Shown one piece after another: positions 1 to 9,142 of a stretch of 64,000 bases of DNA (position 1 is its first letter; each line of letters starts with the position of its first letter). Where the stretch lies: positions 1 to 64,000 of the forward strand of contig DATLTC010000077.1 of the NCBI GenBank assembly GCA_035533755.1. The letters are read 5' to 3'. This DNA comes from Gemmatimonadaceae bacterium. GTDB lineage: Bacteria; Gemmatimonadota; Gemmatimonadetes; Gemmatimonadales; Gemmatimonadaceae. The notes beneath the pieces were generated by a model that did not search any database, was not told the origin of the DNA, and saw only the letters and a program-made list of their open reading frames with translations. The position numbers and the translations under genes are program-made.

Positions 1-1821
1 GCTGTTGGGCGCATGATCGGTGCGGGCGCCGAATGCGGAGGCCACGGCGGGGTTGTAGGCCGGCGCGTCAGTGAAGGCGTTGCCCTCGAGACGCGCGCCG
101 TACATCACCTGGAGCGTCTGGTTGACGCGCCAGAGATCGCTGAGCGCGGCGAAGGCGTTCCACTCGCCGCCGGTGCGGGTGGGGGCGTTGAGGGTGCGCG
201 AGAACGACGCCGGCCGGTTGGCGGCCAGGTCGGCGAGCGAATTGTACGCGAACGCCCCGAGTTGGTTGCCCAACATGTCCTGCGAGTAGGTGTCGAGGCG
301 CGCGTCGGCGTCGAGCTTCACGCGGTGCGCCGCCAGGCCCTGCGGATAGAACTGCAGGTCGGTGGTCGTCTCCCAGGTGAGGTTGCGTGTATCGCTGTTC
401 AGCGCGCTGTTGCCGCCGAATTGGAGGGCGCTCACCCCGCCGGTGCCGCCGGGGAAGGCGGACGACACCAACACCTGGCCGTTGGGAAGCTGCAGGTACG
501 GATTGGACTGGTTGCGGTTGTATGACACGCTGCTGCGAACGTCGCCCAGGTAGTCGCGGCCGAAGTAGAACGAATACTCGCCCTGCAGCGATCCGATGGT
601 CTGCTTGGAGTCGCCCGTATGCGCCGGCGTGCTGGTGGGGCCCATGGTGAGGGCCTGCGCGTGCGCGTACTTGGCGTAGCCGGTGATGCCCCAGGTGTTC
701 TTGGCCTGGGTCAGGCTCACGGCGTCGAACGGCGCGTGGTCGATGCGACCGATGAACGCCACGTTGTCGTTGATCGAGGCCGACGGCACGTTGGCGGCGC
801 TGACGGGGATGCCGGCGCCCTGCATCAACTGGAGAAAGTGCGCCACCGAGTCGGCGGCCACGCCGGAATGCGCGAGCAGATCGGGGTCGGCGGTCACCAG
901 CGACGCGACGTCGGCCGAACGGCGGCTGCCCTGGAGCCCGTAGTTGTAATAGAAGGTGTTGTCCACGAGCTCGCCGTCGCCGCCCACGCTCGCCTGCGCA
1001 TTGGTGAACCGCTGGCCGAGTCGCGACGAGATGGGGTCGGAATACTGGAGCGCCGGGGCATCGAGCGTGAGGTGCGACCGCCGGGAGCTGAAGATGTTGC
1101 CGGGGGCGAGTTCGACGTTGGTGCGAGCGCCGCTGAACCACCCCTGGGACGGATCGTACGACGATGCCGAAACGCGCACGCGGGTGTTGGCGTCGCGTGG
1201 AATGTCGGCGCCGGCGAATGCCATGCCGTTGAGCGTAGTGCTGTTCTGCCCGGGGCCGAGGCCGAGCACCGAGATGCCGCCGCTCGTGGGCATGACGCCG
1301 GGAATGGTGCTCGCGATCGAGGCGAGGTCGCCCGCCAGGTCGGGGGGCAGCGCGCCATCGACGCCCGACGCGATCTGTTCCGAGGCACCGACGCCGGCGC
1401 CGAATGGCGCGCCGCGGGTGGGCTTGGGATTGCTCGCGCGGGAAACCACGGTCTCGAGCTGCTGGGCCTTGAGTTGGGGGGCGAGCTTCACGTCCACCAC
1501 GAACACCGAGTCGGCGCCGACGCGCGTCACGCGTTTGCGAAAGGTCTGGAAGCCGACGGCGGATACGTGGACCAGGTAGTCGCCCGTCCCCTGATCCCAG
1601 GTGATCGTGTACCGGCCCACGGAATCGGTATTCGTGGACTCATATGCGCGGTCCGGCGCGCGCGTCACGATGACCTCGGCGCCGGCAAGCGCCCGGCCGC
1701 TGTCGGAGGTCACGGTGCCCCGAATCACGTCGTGGTGCGTGGCCGGGGTCTGGGCCGCGATCGCCGCCGGCGCGATCGAGAGGGCGACGGCGAAGCCGAG
1801 CCGTCGGGAGAGGATCGACAT
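1..1821 (-). CDS. TonB-dependent receptor, Oar-like, N-terminal 607 residues (runs off window)
   Basis: The frame is open from an ATG at 1821 to base 1 without a stop, so the C-terminal barrel end lies outside the window. It begins with a signal peptide (MSILSRRLGFAVALSIAPAA, likely cut after AIAA). A carboxypeptidase-regulatory-like beta-sandwich follows at about residues 31-105 (IRGTVTSDSGRALAGAEVIV). Next comes a plug-like region with LETVVSR and a segment around STIPGVMPTSGGISVLGLG. The rest, rich in aromatic and Asn residues, looks like outer-membrane beta strands. This architecture is that of Oar/SusC-like TonB-dependent transporters that import large nutrients across the outer membrane. 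The substrate cannot be told from the sequence. Confidence 0.85.
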   Translation of the reverse strand, partial: MSILSRRLGFAVALSIAPAAIAAQTPATHHDVIRGTVTSDSGRALAGAEVIVTRAPDRAYESTNTDSVGRYTITWDQGTGDYLVHVSAVGFQTFRKRVTRVGADSVFVVDVKLAPQLKAQQLETVVSRASNPKPTRGAPFGAGVGASEQIASGVDGALPPDLAGDLASIASTIPGVMPTSGGISVLGLGPGQNSTTLNGMAFAGADIPRDANTRVRVSASSYDPSQGWFSGARTNVELAPGNIFSSRRSHLTLDAPALQYSDPISSRLGQRFTNAQASVGGDGELVDNTFYYNYGLQGSRRSADVASLVTADPDLLAHSGVAADSVAHFLQLMQGAGIPVSAANVPSASINDNVAFIGRIDHAPFDAVSLTQAKNTWGITGYAKYAHAQALTMGPTSTPAHTGDSKQTIGSLQGEYSFYFGRDYLGDVRSSVSYNRNQSNPYLQLPNGQVLVSSAFPGGTGGVSALQFGGNSALNSDTRNLTWETTTDLQFYPQGLAAHRVKLDADARLDTYSQDMLGNQLGAFAYNSLADLAANRPASFSRTLNAPTRTGGEWNAFAALSDLWRVNQTLQVMYGARLEGNAFTDAPAYNPAVASAFGARTDHAPNS

Positions 1822-1857
1822 GGAATGAGGGGATGGAGAGTGACGCCCCGTTCGACA

Positions 1858-1887
1858 CGCCGGCGGGAAAGACCGTTGCCGCCGGCG
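1858..1887 (-). terminator. Hairpin after the formamidase-like gene
   Basis: A perfect 9-bp stem (1858-1866 with 1879-1887) with a 12-base loop lies just past the stop codon of the minus-strand gene that ends at 1890. There is no U tract after it, so termination is inferred from position and stem strength only. Confidence 0.35.
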
Positions 1888-1889
1888 GG

Positions 1890-2933
1890 TCAGTGCGTGA
1901 AGATCGCCTTGGGAATCATCACGTGGACGCCCACATTGCCATCCACCAATTCCGTGATATCGACGTCGGACGAGACGCTGACGAGCATATATGCCTCGTC
2001 GCGCGTGAGGCCCTTGGTGGTGACCAGGAAGTTGATGGCTTCGCGGATGGCGTTCTTGGTGGCGGTGACGAGATCCTTGTCGATCCCCATGGCGATGTAG
2101 TGCGTGGGCGTCTCGGCGCGGGGCCATTGGGCGTGGAGGTCCTTGCGCACGATCAGTTGGAACCGGCCTCGCAGCGACGTCTCCATGGCCGTGATGTCCA
2201 CCTCGCCGTTGCCCTGGCCGGCGTGGCCGTCGCCGATCTCGAGCAGCGCGCCCTTGGTCCACACCGGGATGTAGAGCGTGGTGCCGGCCACGAGTTCCTT
2301 GTTGTCGAGATTGCCGGCGAAGATGCCCGGCGGCGCGCTGCTCACGCGGCCCATGGCGGCGGGTGGAGCGTCTCCGATGCTGCCGAAGAACGGGTGCAGC
2401 GGGATGTCGATGCCCGGCGCGAAATGGGCGACCATCTTGTCGCGGTCGAGGGGGATGATCTTCATTCGCGAATACGGGAAATCCTCGGGCAGGAAGCCGC
2501 TGCGCGGTCCGAAGGCGTTGTAGGCGTACGGGATGGCGAGGTCGATGGACTCGATGCGCACCTCGAGCACGTCGCCGGAATCGGCGCCCTCGACGTAGAT
2601 CGGACCGGTGAGGATGTGCCCGCCGGGCCCGTGGTCCTTGACGTTGTCGACGATGTCGCGCAGGGACTGCTGCACGTCGGCGGAATCGACGCCGGCGCCC
2701 TCGAGACGCGACGGGGTGGAGGTGATGAGCGTGCCGACGTCCACCTCGTCTCCCGACTGGACGCGCAGCACCGGCTTGGCGGCGGCGTCGTAGTAGCCCC
2801 AGGCGACCGTGGTGGGCGTGGGCATCAGGTGATAGAGATGGCCCGGGCGCGGCGGCACCGCGGCGGTCTGTGCCGTGGCGGCGGTGGCCAGCAGGACGCA
2901 ACTTGTGAGGGACCCGAGAATGAACCGATGCAC
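1890..2933 (-). CDS. Secreted acetamidase/formamidase family protein
   Basis: The protein is 347 residues from a GTG start at 2933. That start gives a clean signal peptide (VHRFILGSLTSCVLLATAAT, cut near TAQT), and no ATG in a suitable place exists. The body matches the FmdA/AmdA fold family: a GDEVDV segment, a DHGPGGHILTGPIYVEGA stretch, VLEVRI, and the GDGHAGQGNGEVDITAME segment typical of the family core. Family members hydrolyse formamide or short amides to ammonia and the acid. A periplasmic form is common in soil bacteria, but the substrate here is unknown. A divergent small gene starts 96 bases upstream. The annotation of the family is fairly safe; the enzymatic specificity is not. 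Confidence 0.85.
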   Translation of the reverse strand: MHRFILGSLTSCVLLATAATAQTAAVPPRPGHLYHLMPTPTTVAWGYYDAAAKPVLRVQSGDEVDVGTLITSTPSRLEGAGVDSADVQQSLRDIVDNVKDHGPGGHILTGPIYVEGADSGDVLEVRIESIDLAIPYAYNAFGPRSGFLPEDFPYSRMKIIPLDRDKMVAHFAPGIDIPLHPFFGSIGDAPPAAMGRVSSAPPGIFAGNLDNKELVAGTTLYIPVWTKGALLEIGDGHAGQGNGEVDITAMETSLRGRFQLIVRKDLHAQWPRAETPTHYIAMGIDKDLVTATKNAIREAINFLVTTKGLTRDEAYMLVSVSSDVDITELVDGNVGVHVMIPKAIFTH

Positions 2934-3029
2934 GGCGAAAGCCCTGGGTTGAAGGTGGCCAGCGTTGAACCGGCGGTGCGTACCGAGCGCCCCGTATCTT
3001 GCAGTCTCGAACCCCGGCGGGCCAGTGGA

Positions 3030-3257
3030 ATGGTGAGACCATCTGCGTGGGTGAAGCTCACGACGTACAGCTCGGCGCTCGACGCCGACGTGGCGGTATC
3101 GCAGCTGGAGGCCGCGGACATTCCGGCGCTGGCCCGGGGCAACGACATCGTCGGCCTCTTCGGGCCGGGGTTCCAGGGGGCCACGGCGCGGGGCGTGGAC
3201 GTGCTCGTGCCGGAGGCGGCGCTCAAGGATGCGCGTGCCGTGCTCGAGCTGGACTAG
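3030..3257 (+). CDS. DUF2007-type small protein
   Basis: This is a 75-residue protein with no signal peptide or membrane segment. The sequence VKLTTYSSALDADVAVSQLE, then an alanine-rich helix, a GLFGPGF turn, and VDVLVPEAALKDARAVLE fits the DUF2007 fold (PF09413, a putative signal-transducing domain of about 65-70 residues). Members occur alone or fused to other domains, and their role is not established. The ATG at 3030 is used; a GTG at residue 8 (3051) would also leave the domain intact. It stands alone, divergent from the formamidase-like gene and followed by a strong hairpin. Confidence 0.7.
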   Translation: MVRPSAWVKLTTYSSALDADVAVSQLEAADIPALARGNDIVGLFGPGFQGATARGVDVLVPEAALKDARAVLELD

Positions 3258-3274
3258 CGCCGCCACATAGCCGA

Positions 3275-3303
3275 CACGCCGGGCGCGGATGGCGCCCGGC
3301 GTG
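3275..3303. terminator. Bidirectional hairpin between convergent genes
   Basis: A perfect 12-bp stem (3275-3286 with 3292-3303, loop GGATG) sits between the convergent stop codons at 3257 (plus) and 3331 (minus). It can serve both transcripts. No run of T follows on either strand. Confidence 0.5.
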
Positions 3304-3330
3304 CGGCCTGTCGTGCAACGCACCAACCGA

Positions 3331-3948
3331 CTACGGGGCGAGGAGCGCCTTGTTGGGCTCGTTGAACCCGCGGTGGCAGGTGACGCAATCGATGTGCGGC
3401 CACATGCCGCGCGGGTTCTTCAACTTCACCAGATAGGCGTCGTTGATCGAATCCGTCATCTGGATCATCATCCGCGCCGTCTGCTTCTCCTTGCGCTTGT
3501 CGCTGTCCCAGTGATCGGGAACGTGGCAGAAGTTGCAGTTCCGGCCGAGCGCCTTGCCGTAGTCGTTGTTCATGAGTTCGAGGAATTTTCCGGCCGGCAT
3601 GTCCTTGAGCAGCTTGACGTTCTTGAAGACCTTGCCGGCGGGCTCGTTCTCACGCCCGGCGATCGTCTTCATGACTTCGTCCACGAGGCGCTGGCGATCG
3701 GCGGTAGCGGAGTCGCGCCGCGCGGCACGCTGCTCGGGGGTGAGGGGGACTCGGCGGAAGCGGAAGCGCTCGCCGGGCGGCAGCTCGCCGCGGCCACCCG
3801 GGGGACCTTCGTCTCCGCCGCGTTGAGCCACGGCCTGGTTTCCGGCGGCGGCCGGAGCGGGCGCCGGGGCCGGGGCGGGCGTTGCCGAGCGACAGGAGAG
3901 TCCGGTGGCCAGCAGGAACGGCACTATGAAACGAACACCTCGATGCAT
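3331..3948 (-). CDS. Di-haem c-type cytochrome lipoprotein, reaction-centre cytochrome subunit-like
   Basis: The 205-residue protein starts with a lipoprotein signal (FLLATGLSC), followed by an Ala-Pro linker. It carries two CxxCH haem c sites: CNFCH at 138-142 and CVTCH at 188-192, the second followed by the RGFNEP segment. The pattern of GKFLELMN, NCNFCH and CVTCHRG is that of the family related to the photosynthetic reaction-centre cytochrome c subunit, which is also widespread in non-phototrophs. It probably carries electrons in the periplasm, anchored in a membrane. The ATG at 3948 is preceded by GAGGA five bases upstream. It follows the VPS10/BNR gene on the same strand, with a terminator between them. 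Confidence 0.82.
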   Translation of the reverse strand: MHRGVRFIVPFLLATGLSCRSATPAPAPAPAPAAAGNQAVAQRGGDEGPPGGRGELPPGERFRFRRVPLTPEQRAARRDSATADRQRLVDEVMKTIAGRENEPAGKVFKNVKLLKDMPAGKFLELMNNDYGKALGRNCNFCHVPDHWDSDKRKEKQTARMMIQMTDSINDAYLVKLKNPRGMWPHIDCVTCHRGFNEPNKALLAP

Positions 3949-3973
3949 ATGGGTCCTCGTGAAGGGAGCGATT

Positions 3974-4008
3974 AGAAAGAGCCCGCCGGCACGAACCGTG
4001 CCGGCGGG
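3974..4008 (-). terminator. Intrinsic terminator of the VPS10/BNR gene
   Basis: A perfect 12-bp GC stem (3982-3993 with 3997-4008) with a 3-base loop is followed, reading the minus strand, by CTCTTTCTAAT. It lies 33 bases past the stop codon at 4042. Confidence 0.75.
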
Positions 4009-4041
4009 TTCCTTCGTGATTCACCTGGCCTGCGACGACAA

Positions 4042-7000
4042 CTACGGATCGCGACGGTCGCCGGTGCCGAAATCGAAGCCCGCGGCCCCGCCGCCGCTCA
4101 GCCGGTCGACGCGAAGGATCTGCTTCTGCGTCTGGCCGTCGACGGTGATCGAGACCATGTAGTCGCCGGAGTCAACGATGTTCCCGCCGGCGCCGCGACC
4201 GAACCCGCCACGGCCGCGCATGCCGAACAGCTCCGACATCTGACGGAAGCCGCCCGGGAATGCCCCCATGACATCCACGGCAGCGCCGCCGCGTCCGCCG
4301 CGAGCGGGCGCACCGGGCACCGGACCTTCGGCCGGACGGGCCACGAATCCGGCTTCCCCGCCACGGCCGGCGCGTCCGCCGCCTCCACCGCCGCGGCCGA
4401 ACAGGCTGGTCAGATTACCGCTCGTCACGGCAGTGCGCAGTCGACTGATCACCGCCGTGTCCATGCCCGCCTTCTCGAGGGAGTCGATCACGCGGACCGT
4501 TCGCTGCGCCTGCACCACGCTGTCGCGAAGTTCCGACGGCGAGAGCTTGGGTGCCGGGGCCCGCTTGGTAGACTGGAAGTTCCAGGTGACCGTGTGGAAT
4601 CCGGCGCTACCCGGCCCGGTGAGCGAGTCGACGGTGTCGCCGGCGATGTCGGTGACGACGACGTGCACCGGTCCGTGCACGGCGCTGGCCAATCGATAGC
4701 CGATGACCGCTCCGTATTCCGGGCTGGGCGCTTCGAACACTTTCTGGCCCTGTCCGTTGGCGGACGCGCCCACGGCCGGACCCTGGCCGTACTCGTAGGC
4801 CGTGACCGGCTTGTAGAGGTGCGCGGCCGAGGCGAGCACCTTGGCGTCGGTCTGCTCCAGGGGCGCCACGTTCACGATCCAGATGCCGCGGCCGAACGTG
4901 GCCGCGATGAGATCGTGATCGCGCGGCTGGATCTTGAGGTCGTACACGGGCACCGTGGGCATGCCGGACATGAACCGCGTCCAGTGCGCGCCGCGATCGA
5001 TGGAGGCGTACGCCGCGCGGGAGGTGCCGACGAACAGCAGGTTCTGGTTGAACGGATCCTCGCGGATCACGTGCACCCAGTCGGTGCCGCCCGTGGGCAG
5101 GTCGCTGGCGATGGAGTGGAAGGTCTTGCCGCCGTCGTTCGTGGCGTAGAGATACACGCCGAAGTCGTTGGTGCGGTGATTGTCGAACGCGATGTAGAAC
5201 GTCAAGCTGTCGAAGTGCGACGGCTCGATGCGGCTGACGTAGGCGCCTTCGGGGAGCCCGGGGAAGCGGCCGTTGAGCTTGTCCCAGGTGGCGCCGTCGT
5301 TGCGCGTCATCCAGGCGTTGCCGTCGTCGGTGCCGGCGAACAGCCAGCCCGGCTTCATGTACGATTCGGCCAGCGACACGACGGTGCCGAAGTTCTCGGC
5401 GCCAGTGGCGTCGTTGGTGATGCCGCCCGTGGTGACGAGGCTGACGTGGATCTTGGCCTGGTCCTGCATGCTGAGGTCGGGCGAGATCGGGTAGAGATTG
5501 TCGCCGCGATCCATGGACTTGAGCACGCGGTTGCCGCCCATGTAGAACACGCGCGGGTTGAACGCCGAGATGATGAAGGGCGTCTCCCAGTTGAAGCGCA
5601 TGTCGAGCGCCGCGGAGTCGGTCTTCTCGGCGGTGCGGAGTTGGGCGATCTGCTGTTTCTGCGCGGCCGTCTCGGGCTTGGTGGTGTCCCCGCGCACGGC
5701 GAGGATGGAATCCTCGTAGATGCGGCGGCTGTCGTGCCAGTCGGGCTTGCGCAGCGAGGTCCGCTCGCCCGTCTTGAGATTGGTGCGCACCACCCCGCCT
5801 TCCTGCGACTCGCCCCACACGATGTTGGGATCGTTGGGGTCCTGCGCGGTATAGAAACCGTCGCCGCCGGAGATGGTGAACCAGTAGGCGTTGGTGACCG
5901 GTCCCTGCTTGCGCCGGCTCGGACCGCACCAGCCGCCGTTGTCCTGAGCGCCGGCGCACACGTTGTACGGCGTGTCGAAATCGTAGCTCACGTCGTAGAA
6001 CTGGGCGAGCGGGAGGATGTTGAGGTAGTCGAAGTTGCCCCCGCGGTCCCACGTCTGCGCCACACCGCCGTCATTGCCGATGAGCCAGTGCTGGCCGTCG
6101 GTGGGGTCGATCCAGATGGCGTGGTCGTCCACGTGCACGCTGCCGGTGGTGGTCCGCGCCGTCTTGCCGCCGTCGTCGGAGAAGAGGAACGGCGTGGAGG
6201 AGAAGTACACGCGGTTGGGGTTCTGCGGGTCGACATCGACGCGCGAGTAATAGAACGGGCGCGTGTCCTGGTCGTTCATCCACCGCCAGGTCTTGCCGCC
6301 GTCGTCGGAGCGGTAGAGGCCGCTCAGCAGCCGCTGCTTGACCGGGGCCTTGGGCTTCTCGCCGACCGAATCGCTGGCCGGCGCGAGGATGGCGTGGTCC
6401 TTGCCGCGCAACGAGTCGGCCTCGACCAGCGCGTACACGACGCTGGGGTTGCTGCGCGCGAACGCGAACGTCATCCGGCCCTTCTCGGTGGACGGGAATC
6501 CGCCGCCCTTCACTTCGGTCCAGCTGTTACCGCCGTCGGTGCTGTGCCAGAGGGCAGAGCCCGGTCCGCCGGATTTGAGGAAGTAGGGACCGCGAATGCG
6601 CTCCCAGCTCGCCGCGAAGATGTTGTTCGGGTTGGACGGGTCGATCTTCACGTCCACGAACCCGGCTTTGTCGCTGACGTACTTGACGCGCTTCCATGTG
6701 GCGCCGCCGTCGGTGGTCTTGTAGAGGCCGCGCTCGCCCTTGGTGTCCCAGGCGTGGCCGAGTTCGGCGACGAAGACCACGTTGGCGTTGGTCGGGTCGA
6801 TGGCGATGTTGCCGATCATCTGCCCGTCCTTGAACCCCATCAGCTTCCAGGTCATTCCGCCATCGGTGGACTTGTACACCCCGTCGCCGGGCTCGATGGT
6901 GTTGCGGCTGTTGGGATCGCCCGTGCCCGCCCAGATCACGTTCGTGTCGGAGGGGGCGATGGCGAGGGCGCCGATGGACGCCACCGGCTCGTTGGTGAAC

Positions 7001-7251
7001 AGCGGCCGGAAGGTGGTGCCGGCGTTGGTGGACTTCCAGACGCCGCCGGCGGCTGCGCCGACGTAGATGGTCTTGGAGGGGCCGGGGATGCCGGCGATGG
7101 CGTTGACGCGGCCGTCGAAGTTGGCCGGTCCGATCTCTCGCCAGCGCATGCCGGCGATGGTCGGGGAGTCCACGCTCTGGGCGGCCGCGAGGTGCGGCGC
7201 GGCAGCGAGCAGGGCTCCGGCGAGGAAGGGGAGAAGCCGGTAGCGATACAT
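4042..7251 (-). CDS. Secreted VPS10/BNR (sortilin-like beta-propeller) protein
   Basis: This 1069-residue protein has a signal peptide (MYRYRLLPFLAGALLAAAPH, cut near AAAQS). At least eight Asp-box/BNR motifs of the S-x-D-G-G-x-T-W kind (STDGGMTWKL, TTDGGATWKR, SDDGGKTWRW, TNDGGKTFHS) predict one or two large beta-propellers over about residues 30-800. The C-terminal part has a short helical segment (about 900-945), then a Gly-Arg-rich insert at about 949-1024 with RGG/GRGG repeats, then a final beta sandwich. Related proteins are annotated as VPS10 domain-containing or 'glycosyl hydrolase' proteins and are abundant in this phylum; no catalytic activity can be assigned. The start at 7251 has AGGA upstream. 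Confidence 0.85.
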   Translation of the reverse strand: MYRYRLLPFLAGALLAAAPHLAAAQSVDSPTIAGMRWREIGPANFDGRVNAIAGIPGPSKTIYVGAAAGGVWKSTNAGTTFRPLFTNEPVASIGALAIAPSDTNVIWAGTGDPNSRNTIEPGDGVYKSTDGGMTWKLMGFKDGQMIGNIAIDPTNANVVFVAELGHAWDTKGERGLYKTTDGGATWKRVKYVSDKAGFVDVKIDPSNPNNIFAASWERIRGPYFLKSGGPGSALWHSTDGGNSWTEVKGGGFPSTEKGRMTFAFARSNPSVVYALVEADSLRGKDHAILAPASDSVGEKPKAPVKQRLLSGLYRSDDGGKTWRWMNDQDTRPFYYSRVDVDPQNPNRVYFSSTPFLFSDDGGKTARTTTGSVHVDDHAIWIDPTDGQHWLIGNDGGVAQTWDRGGNFDYLNILPLAQFYDVSYDFDTPYNVCAGAQDNGGWCGPSRRKQGPVTNAYWFTISGGDGFYTAQDPNDPNIVWGESQEGGVVRTNLKTGERTSLRKPDWHDSRRIYEDSILAVRGDTTKPETAAQKQQIAQLRTAEKTDSAALDMRFNWETPFIISAFNPRVFYMGGNRVLKSMDRGDNLYPISPDLSMQDQAKIHVSLVTTGGITNDATGAENFGTVVSLAESYMKPGWLFAGTDDGNAWMTRNDGATWDKLNGRFPGLPEGAYVSRIEPSHFDSLTFYIAFDNHRTNDFGVYLYATNDGGKTFHSIASDLPTGGTDWVHVIREDPFNQNLLFVGTSRAAYASIDRGAHWTRFMSGMPTVPVYDLKIQPRDHDLIAATFGRGIWIVNVAPLEQTDAKVLASAAHLYKPVTAYEYGQGPAVGASANGQGQKVFEAPSPEYGAVIGYRLASAVHGPVHVVVTDIAGDTVDSLTGPGSAGFHTVTWNFQSTKRAPAPKLSPSELRDSVVQAQRTVRVIDSLEKAGMDTAVISRLRTAVTSGNLTSLFGRGGGGGGRAGRGGEAGFVARPAEGPVPGAPARGGRGGAAVDVMGAFPGGFRQMSELFGMRGRGGFGRGAGGNIVDSGDYMVSITVDGQTQKQILRVDRLSGGGAAGFDFGTGDRRDP

Positions 7252-7470
7252 GGTAGGTCCTGTGAGGTGGCGGAACCGCTCGGTGAGGCCGAGCCGCGGC
7301 GACCCGGGCGGGTCGGCGCCTGACACGACAATACCGTATACGGCAGGCGGGGCGCGAGTGTTGGGCGCGCCGGCTCGCCCCGGCCGGGCGCGGCCCACGC
7401 CCATGGGCAACGTTGCTGTGACCCCAGCAATTCCTTAATGTGGAGCCACCGGGCGTCACTCCCGGCGGAT

Positions 7471-7504
7471 CCCTCCCTCCCCCTCCCCCTCCGCCTCCGG
7501 AGGC
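7471..7504 (+). promoter_or_regulatory. Pyrimidine tract and palindromic ribosome binding site of the SPFH gene
   Basis: The 259-base divergent region 7252-7510 separates the VPS10/BNR gene from the SPFH operon. It ends in a CCCTCC-rich tract (7471-7498). The Shine-Dalgarno GGAGG (7499-7503, 7 bases before the ATG) lies inside the palindrome GCCTCCGGAGGC (7493-7504). Several upstream CCTCC copies are exact anti-Shine-Dalgarno complements, so the site could be masked in the mRNA. No convincing promoter hexamers were seen. Confidence 0.45.
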
Positions 7505-7510
7505 TCCACG

Positions 7511-8491
7511 ATGTCGTTGGGCGACTTCATTAAGAAACAATTCATAGACGTCATCCAGTGGACGGAAGACGCCGACGGCACCCTGGCGTACCGGTATCCG
7601 ATGCGGGACATGGAGATCCAGTACGGCGCGCAGCTCACGGTGCGCGAGTCGCAGATGGCGCTGTTCGTGAACGAGGGCAAGGCGGCCGACACGTTCGGCG
7701 CCGGCCTCTACACGATCGAGACCCGCACCCTGCCGGTGCTCACGAACCTCATGAACTGGGACAAGCTGTTCAAGTCGCCGTTCAAGTCGGACGTGTACTT
7801 CTTCTCGACCCGCATCCAGACCGACCAGAAGTGGGGGACGCAGCAGCCGATCACCATCCGCGACAAGGATTTCGGGATGGTGCGTCTGCGGGGATTCGGC
7901 ATCTACTCGTATCATCTCGTGGAGCCGCTGAAATTCCACCAGAAGCTGAGCGGCACGAGAGAGCTGTATGCCGTGTCCGACCTCGAAGGGCAGCTCCGCA
8001 ACACGATCCTGGGCCAGTTCGCGGATGCATTCGCGACGAGCGGCGTGCCGTTCCTGGACATGGCCGCCAACCAGGGGATGCTGGCCGACAAGATGAAGCA
8101 GACGGCGGCGCCGGCATTCGGCGAATACGGCCTGATGCTCGACTCGTTCGTGGTCGAGAACCTCTCGCTGCCCGACGAACTGCAGCAGAAGCTCGACGAG
8201 CGGATCGGCATGAACATGGTGGGCAACATGCAGCAGTACACCCAGTACCAGGTGGCCCAGTCGATGCCGATCGCGGCCGCCAACCAGGGCGGCGGCGCGG
8301 GGCTCGGTGCGGGGCTGGGTGCCGGCATGGCTATGGGCAAGGCCATGGTCGACGCGGTGAGCGGAGGCGGGGCGCCGCCGCCGGCCGCCGCCGCCGGCGA
8401 TGCGACGGCGACCAAGTTCTGCATCGCGTGCGGCAAGGCGATTCCCAGGAGTTCCAAGTTCTGTCCGGAGTGCGGCGGCACGCAGGGCTGA
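7511..8491 (+). CDS. SPFH-domain protein with C-terminal zinc ribbon (YdjI-like)
   Basis: The 326-residue protein has an SPFH/virion-core-like region over about residues 15-240 (LTVRESQMALFVNEGKAAD, FGAGLYTIET, LRGFGIYSYH, GEYGLMLDSFVVENLSLP). A Gly/Ala-rich linker follows, then a zinc ribbon with C304, C307, C318 and C321. The arrangement matches Bacillus subtilis YdjI, which helps place the phage-shock protein PspA at the membrane together with zinc-ribbon partners. Here it heads an operon with two zinc-ribbon DUF4178 proteins, which supports a similar membrane scaffold or envelope-stress role. No PspA gene is present in the window. A GGAGG lies 7 bases before the ATG. Confidence 0.85.
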   Translation: MSLGDFIKKQFIDVIQWTEDADGTLAYRYPMRDMEIQYGAQLTVRESQMALFVNEGKAADTFGAGLYTIETRTLPVLTNLMNWDKLFKSPFKSDVYFFSTRIQTDQKWGTQQPITIRDKDFGMVRLRGFGIYSYHLVEPLKFHQKLSGTRELYAVSDLEGQLRNTILGQFADAFATSGVPFLDMAANQGMLADKMKQTAAPAFGEYGLMLDSFVVENLSLPDELQQKLDERIGMNMVGNMQQYTQYQVAQSMPIAAANQGGGAGLGAGLGAGMAMGKAMVDAVSGGGAPPPAAAAGDATATKFCIACGKAIPRSSKFCPECGGTQG

Positions 8492-8497
8492 CCTGGC

Positions 8498-9142
8498 ATG
8501 CCAGCGCCCACTGCCAACTGCCCGAATTGCGGGGCCGCCATTCGCTTCGAGTGGTCGCGCGCCGTGCAGACCACCTGCCCCTACTGCGGGTCGGTTCTGG
8601 TGCGCGGCGACGTGGATCTGAAGACGGTGGGCAAGGTGGGGGACTTTCCGGCCACGAGTTCTCCGCTCCAGCTCGGGGCCACCGGTGTCGTGCACCATCA
8701 CCGGTTCACCGTCGTGGGGCGCGTGGTCTACGAGTACGAGCGGGGCTCGTGGAACGCGTGGCATGTCCACCTGGACGACGAGAGCGGCGGATGGCTGAGC
8801 GACGCGGGGGGGGAGTACGCGTTCTCCCAGGAAGCCCCGAGCCACGACATCCCGGCGCCCGACCATCTGCATCCGGGCGCGAACTTTCCGTGGGAGAAGC
8901 GCATCTACAAGGTCATGTCGGTGACCACCGCGCGCTATGGCGCGGCGGAGGGTGAGCTGCCGTTCACCACGTGGGATCGCCGGGAGGCCACGCACGCCAT
9001 GCTCGACGCGAACGACGGTCATTTCGCGACGATCGACTACCGCGAGTCACCGCCCACGCTGTACCTGGGCGAATGGACGTCGTTCGAGGCGCTGCAATTG
9101 GATGGCCTGCGCGAGGTGGCCGGATGGCCGCGCCCAGCCTAG
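8498..9142 (+). CDS. DUF4178 protein with N-terminal zinc ribbon (short copy)
   Basis: The 214-residue protein begins with a zinc ribbon (C8, C11, C27, C30) directly followed by a single DUF4178 domain. That domain is a beta-rich fold with the family hallmarks LGATGVVHHHRFTVVGRVVY, the YEYERGSWNAWHVHLDDE strand pair and GGWLSDAGGEYAF. There is no membrane segment. The gene starts 6 bases after the SPFH gene and overlaps the next DUF4178 gene by 19 bases, so the three are almost surely co-transcribed. The DUF4178 function is unknown; in many genomes it neighbours SPFH/zinc-ribbon and membrane genes. Confidence 0.8.
   Translation: MPAPTANCPNCGAAIRFEWSRAVQTTCPYCGSVLVRGDVDLKTVGKVGDFPATSSPLQLGATGVVHHHRFTVVGRVVYEYERGSWNAWHVHLDDESGGWLSDAGGEYAFSQEAPSHDIPAPDHLHPGANFPWEKRIYKVMSVTTARYGAAEGELPFTTWDRREATHAMLDANDGHFATIDYRESPPTLYLGEWTSFEALQLDGLREVAGWPRPA

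Noticed and set aside
4594-7323. A 909-codon open frame on the plus strand across the VPS10/BNR gene
   Set aside because: It is antisense to a gene with clear signal peptide and Asp-box motifs. Its translation is rich in His, Arg and Val with no domain, as expected for GC-rich mirror frames.
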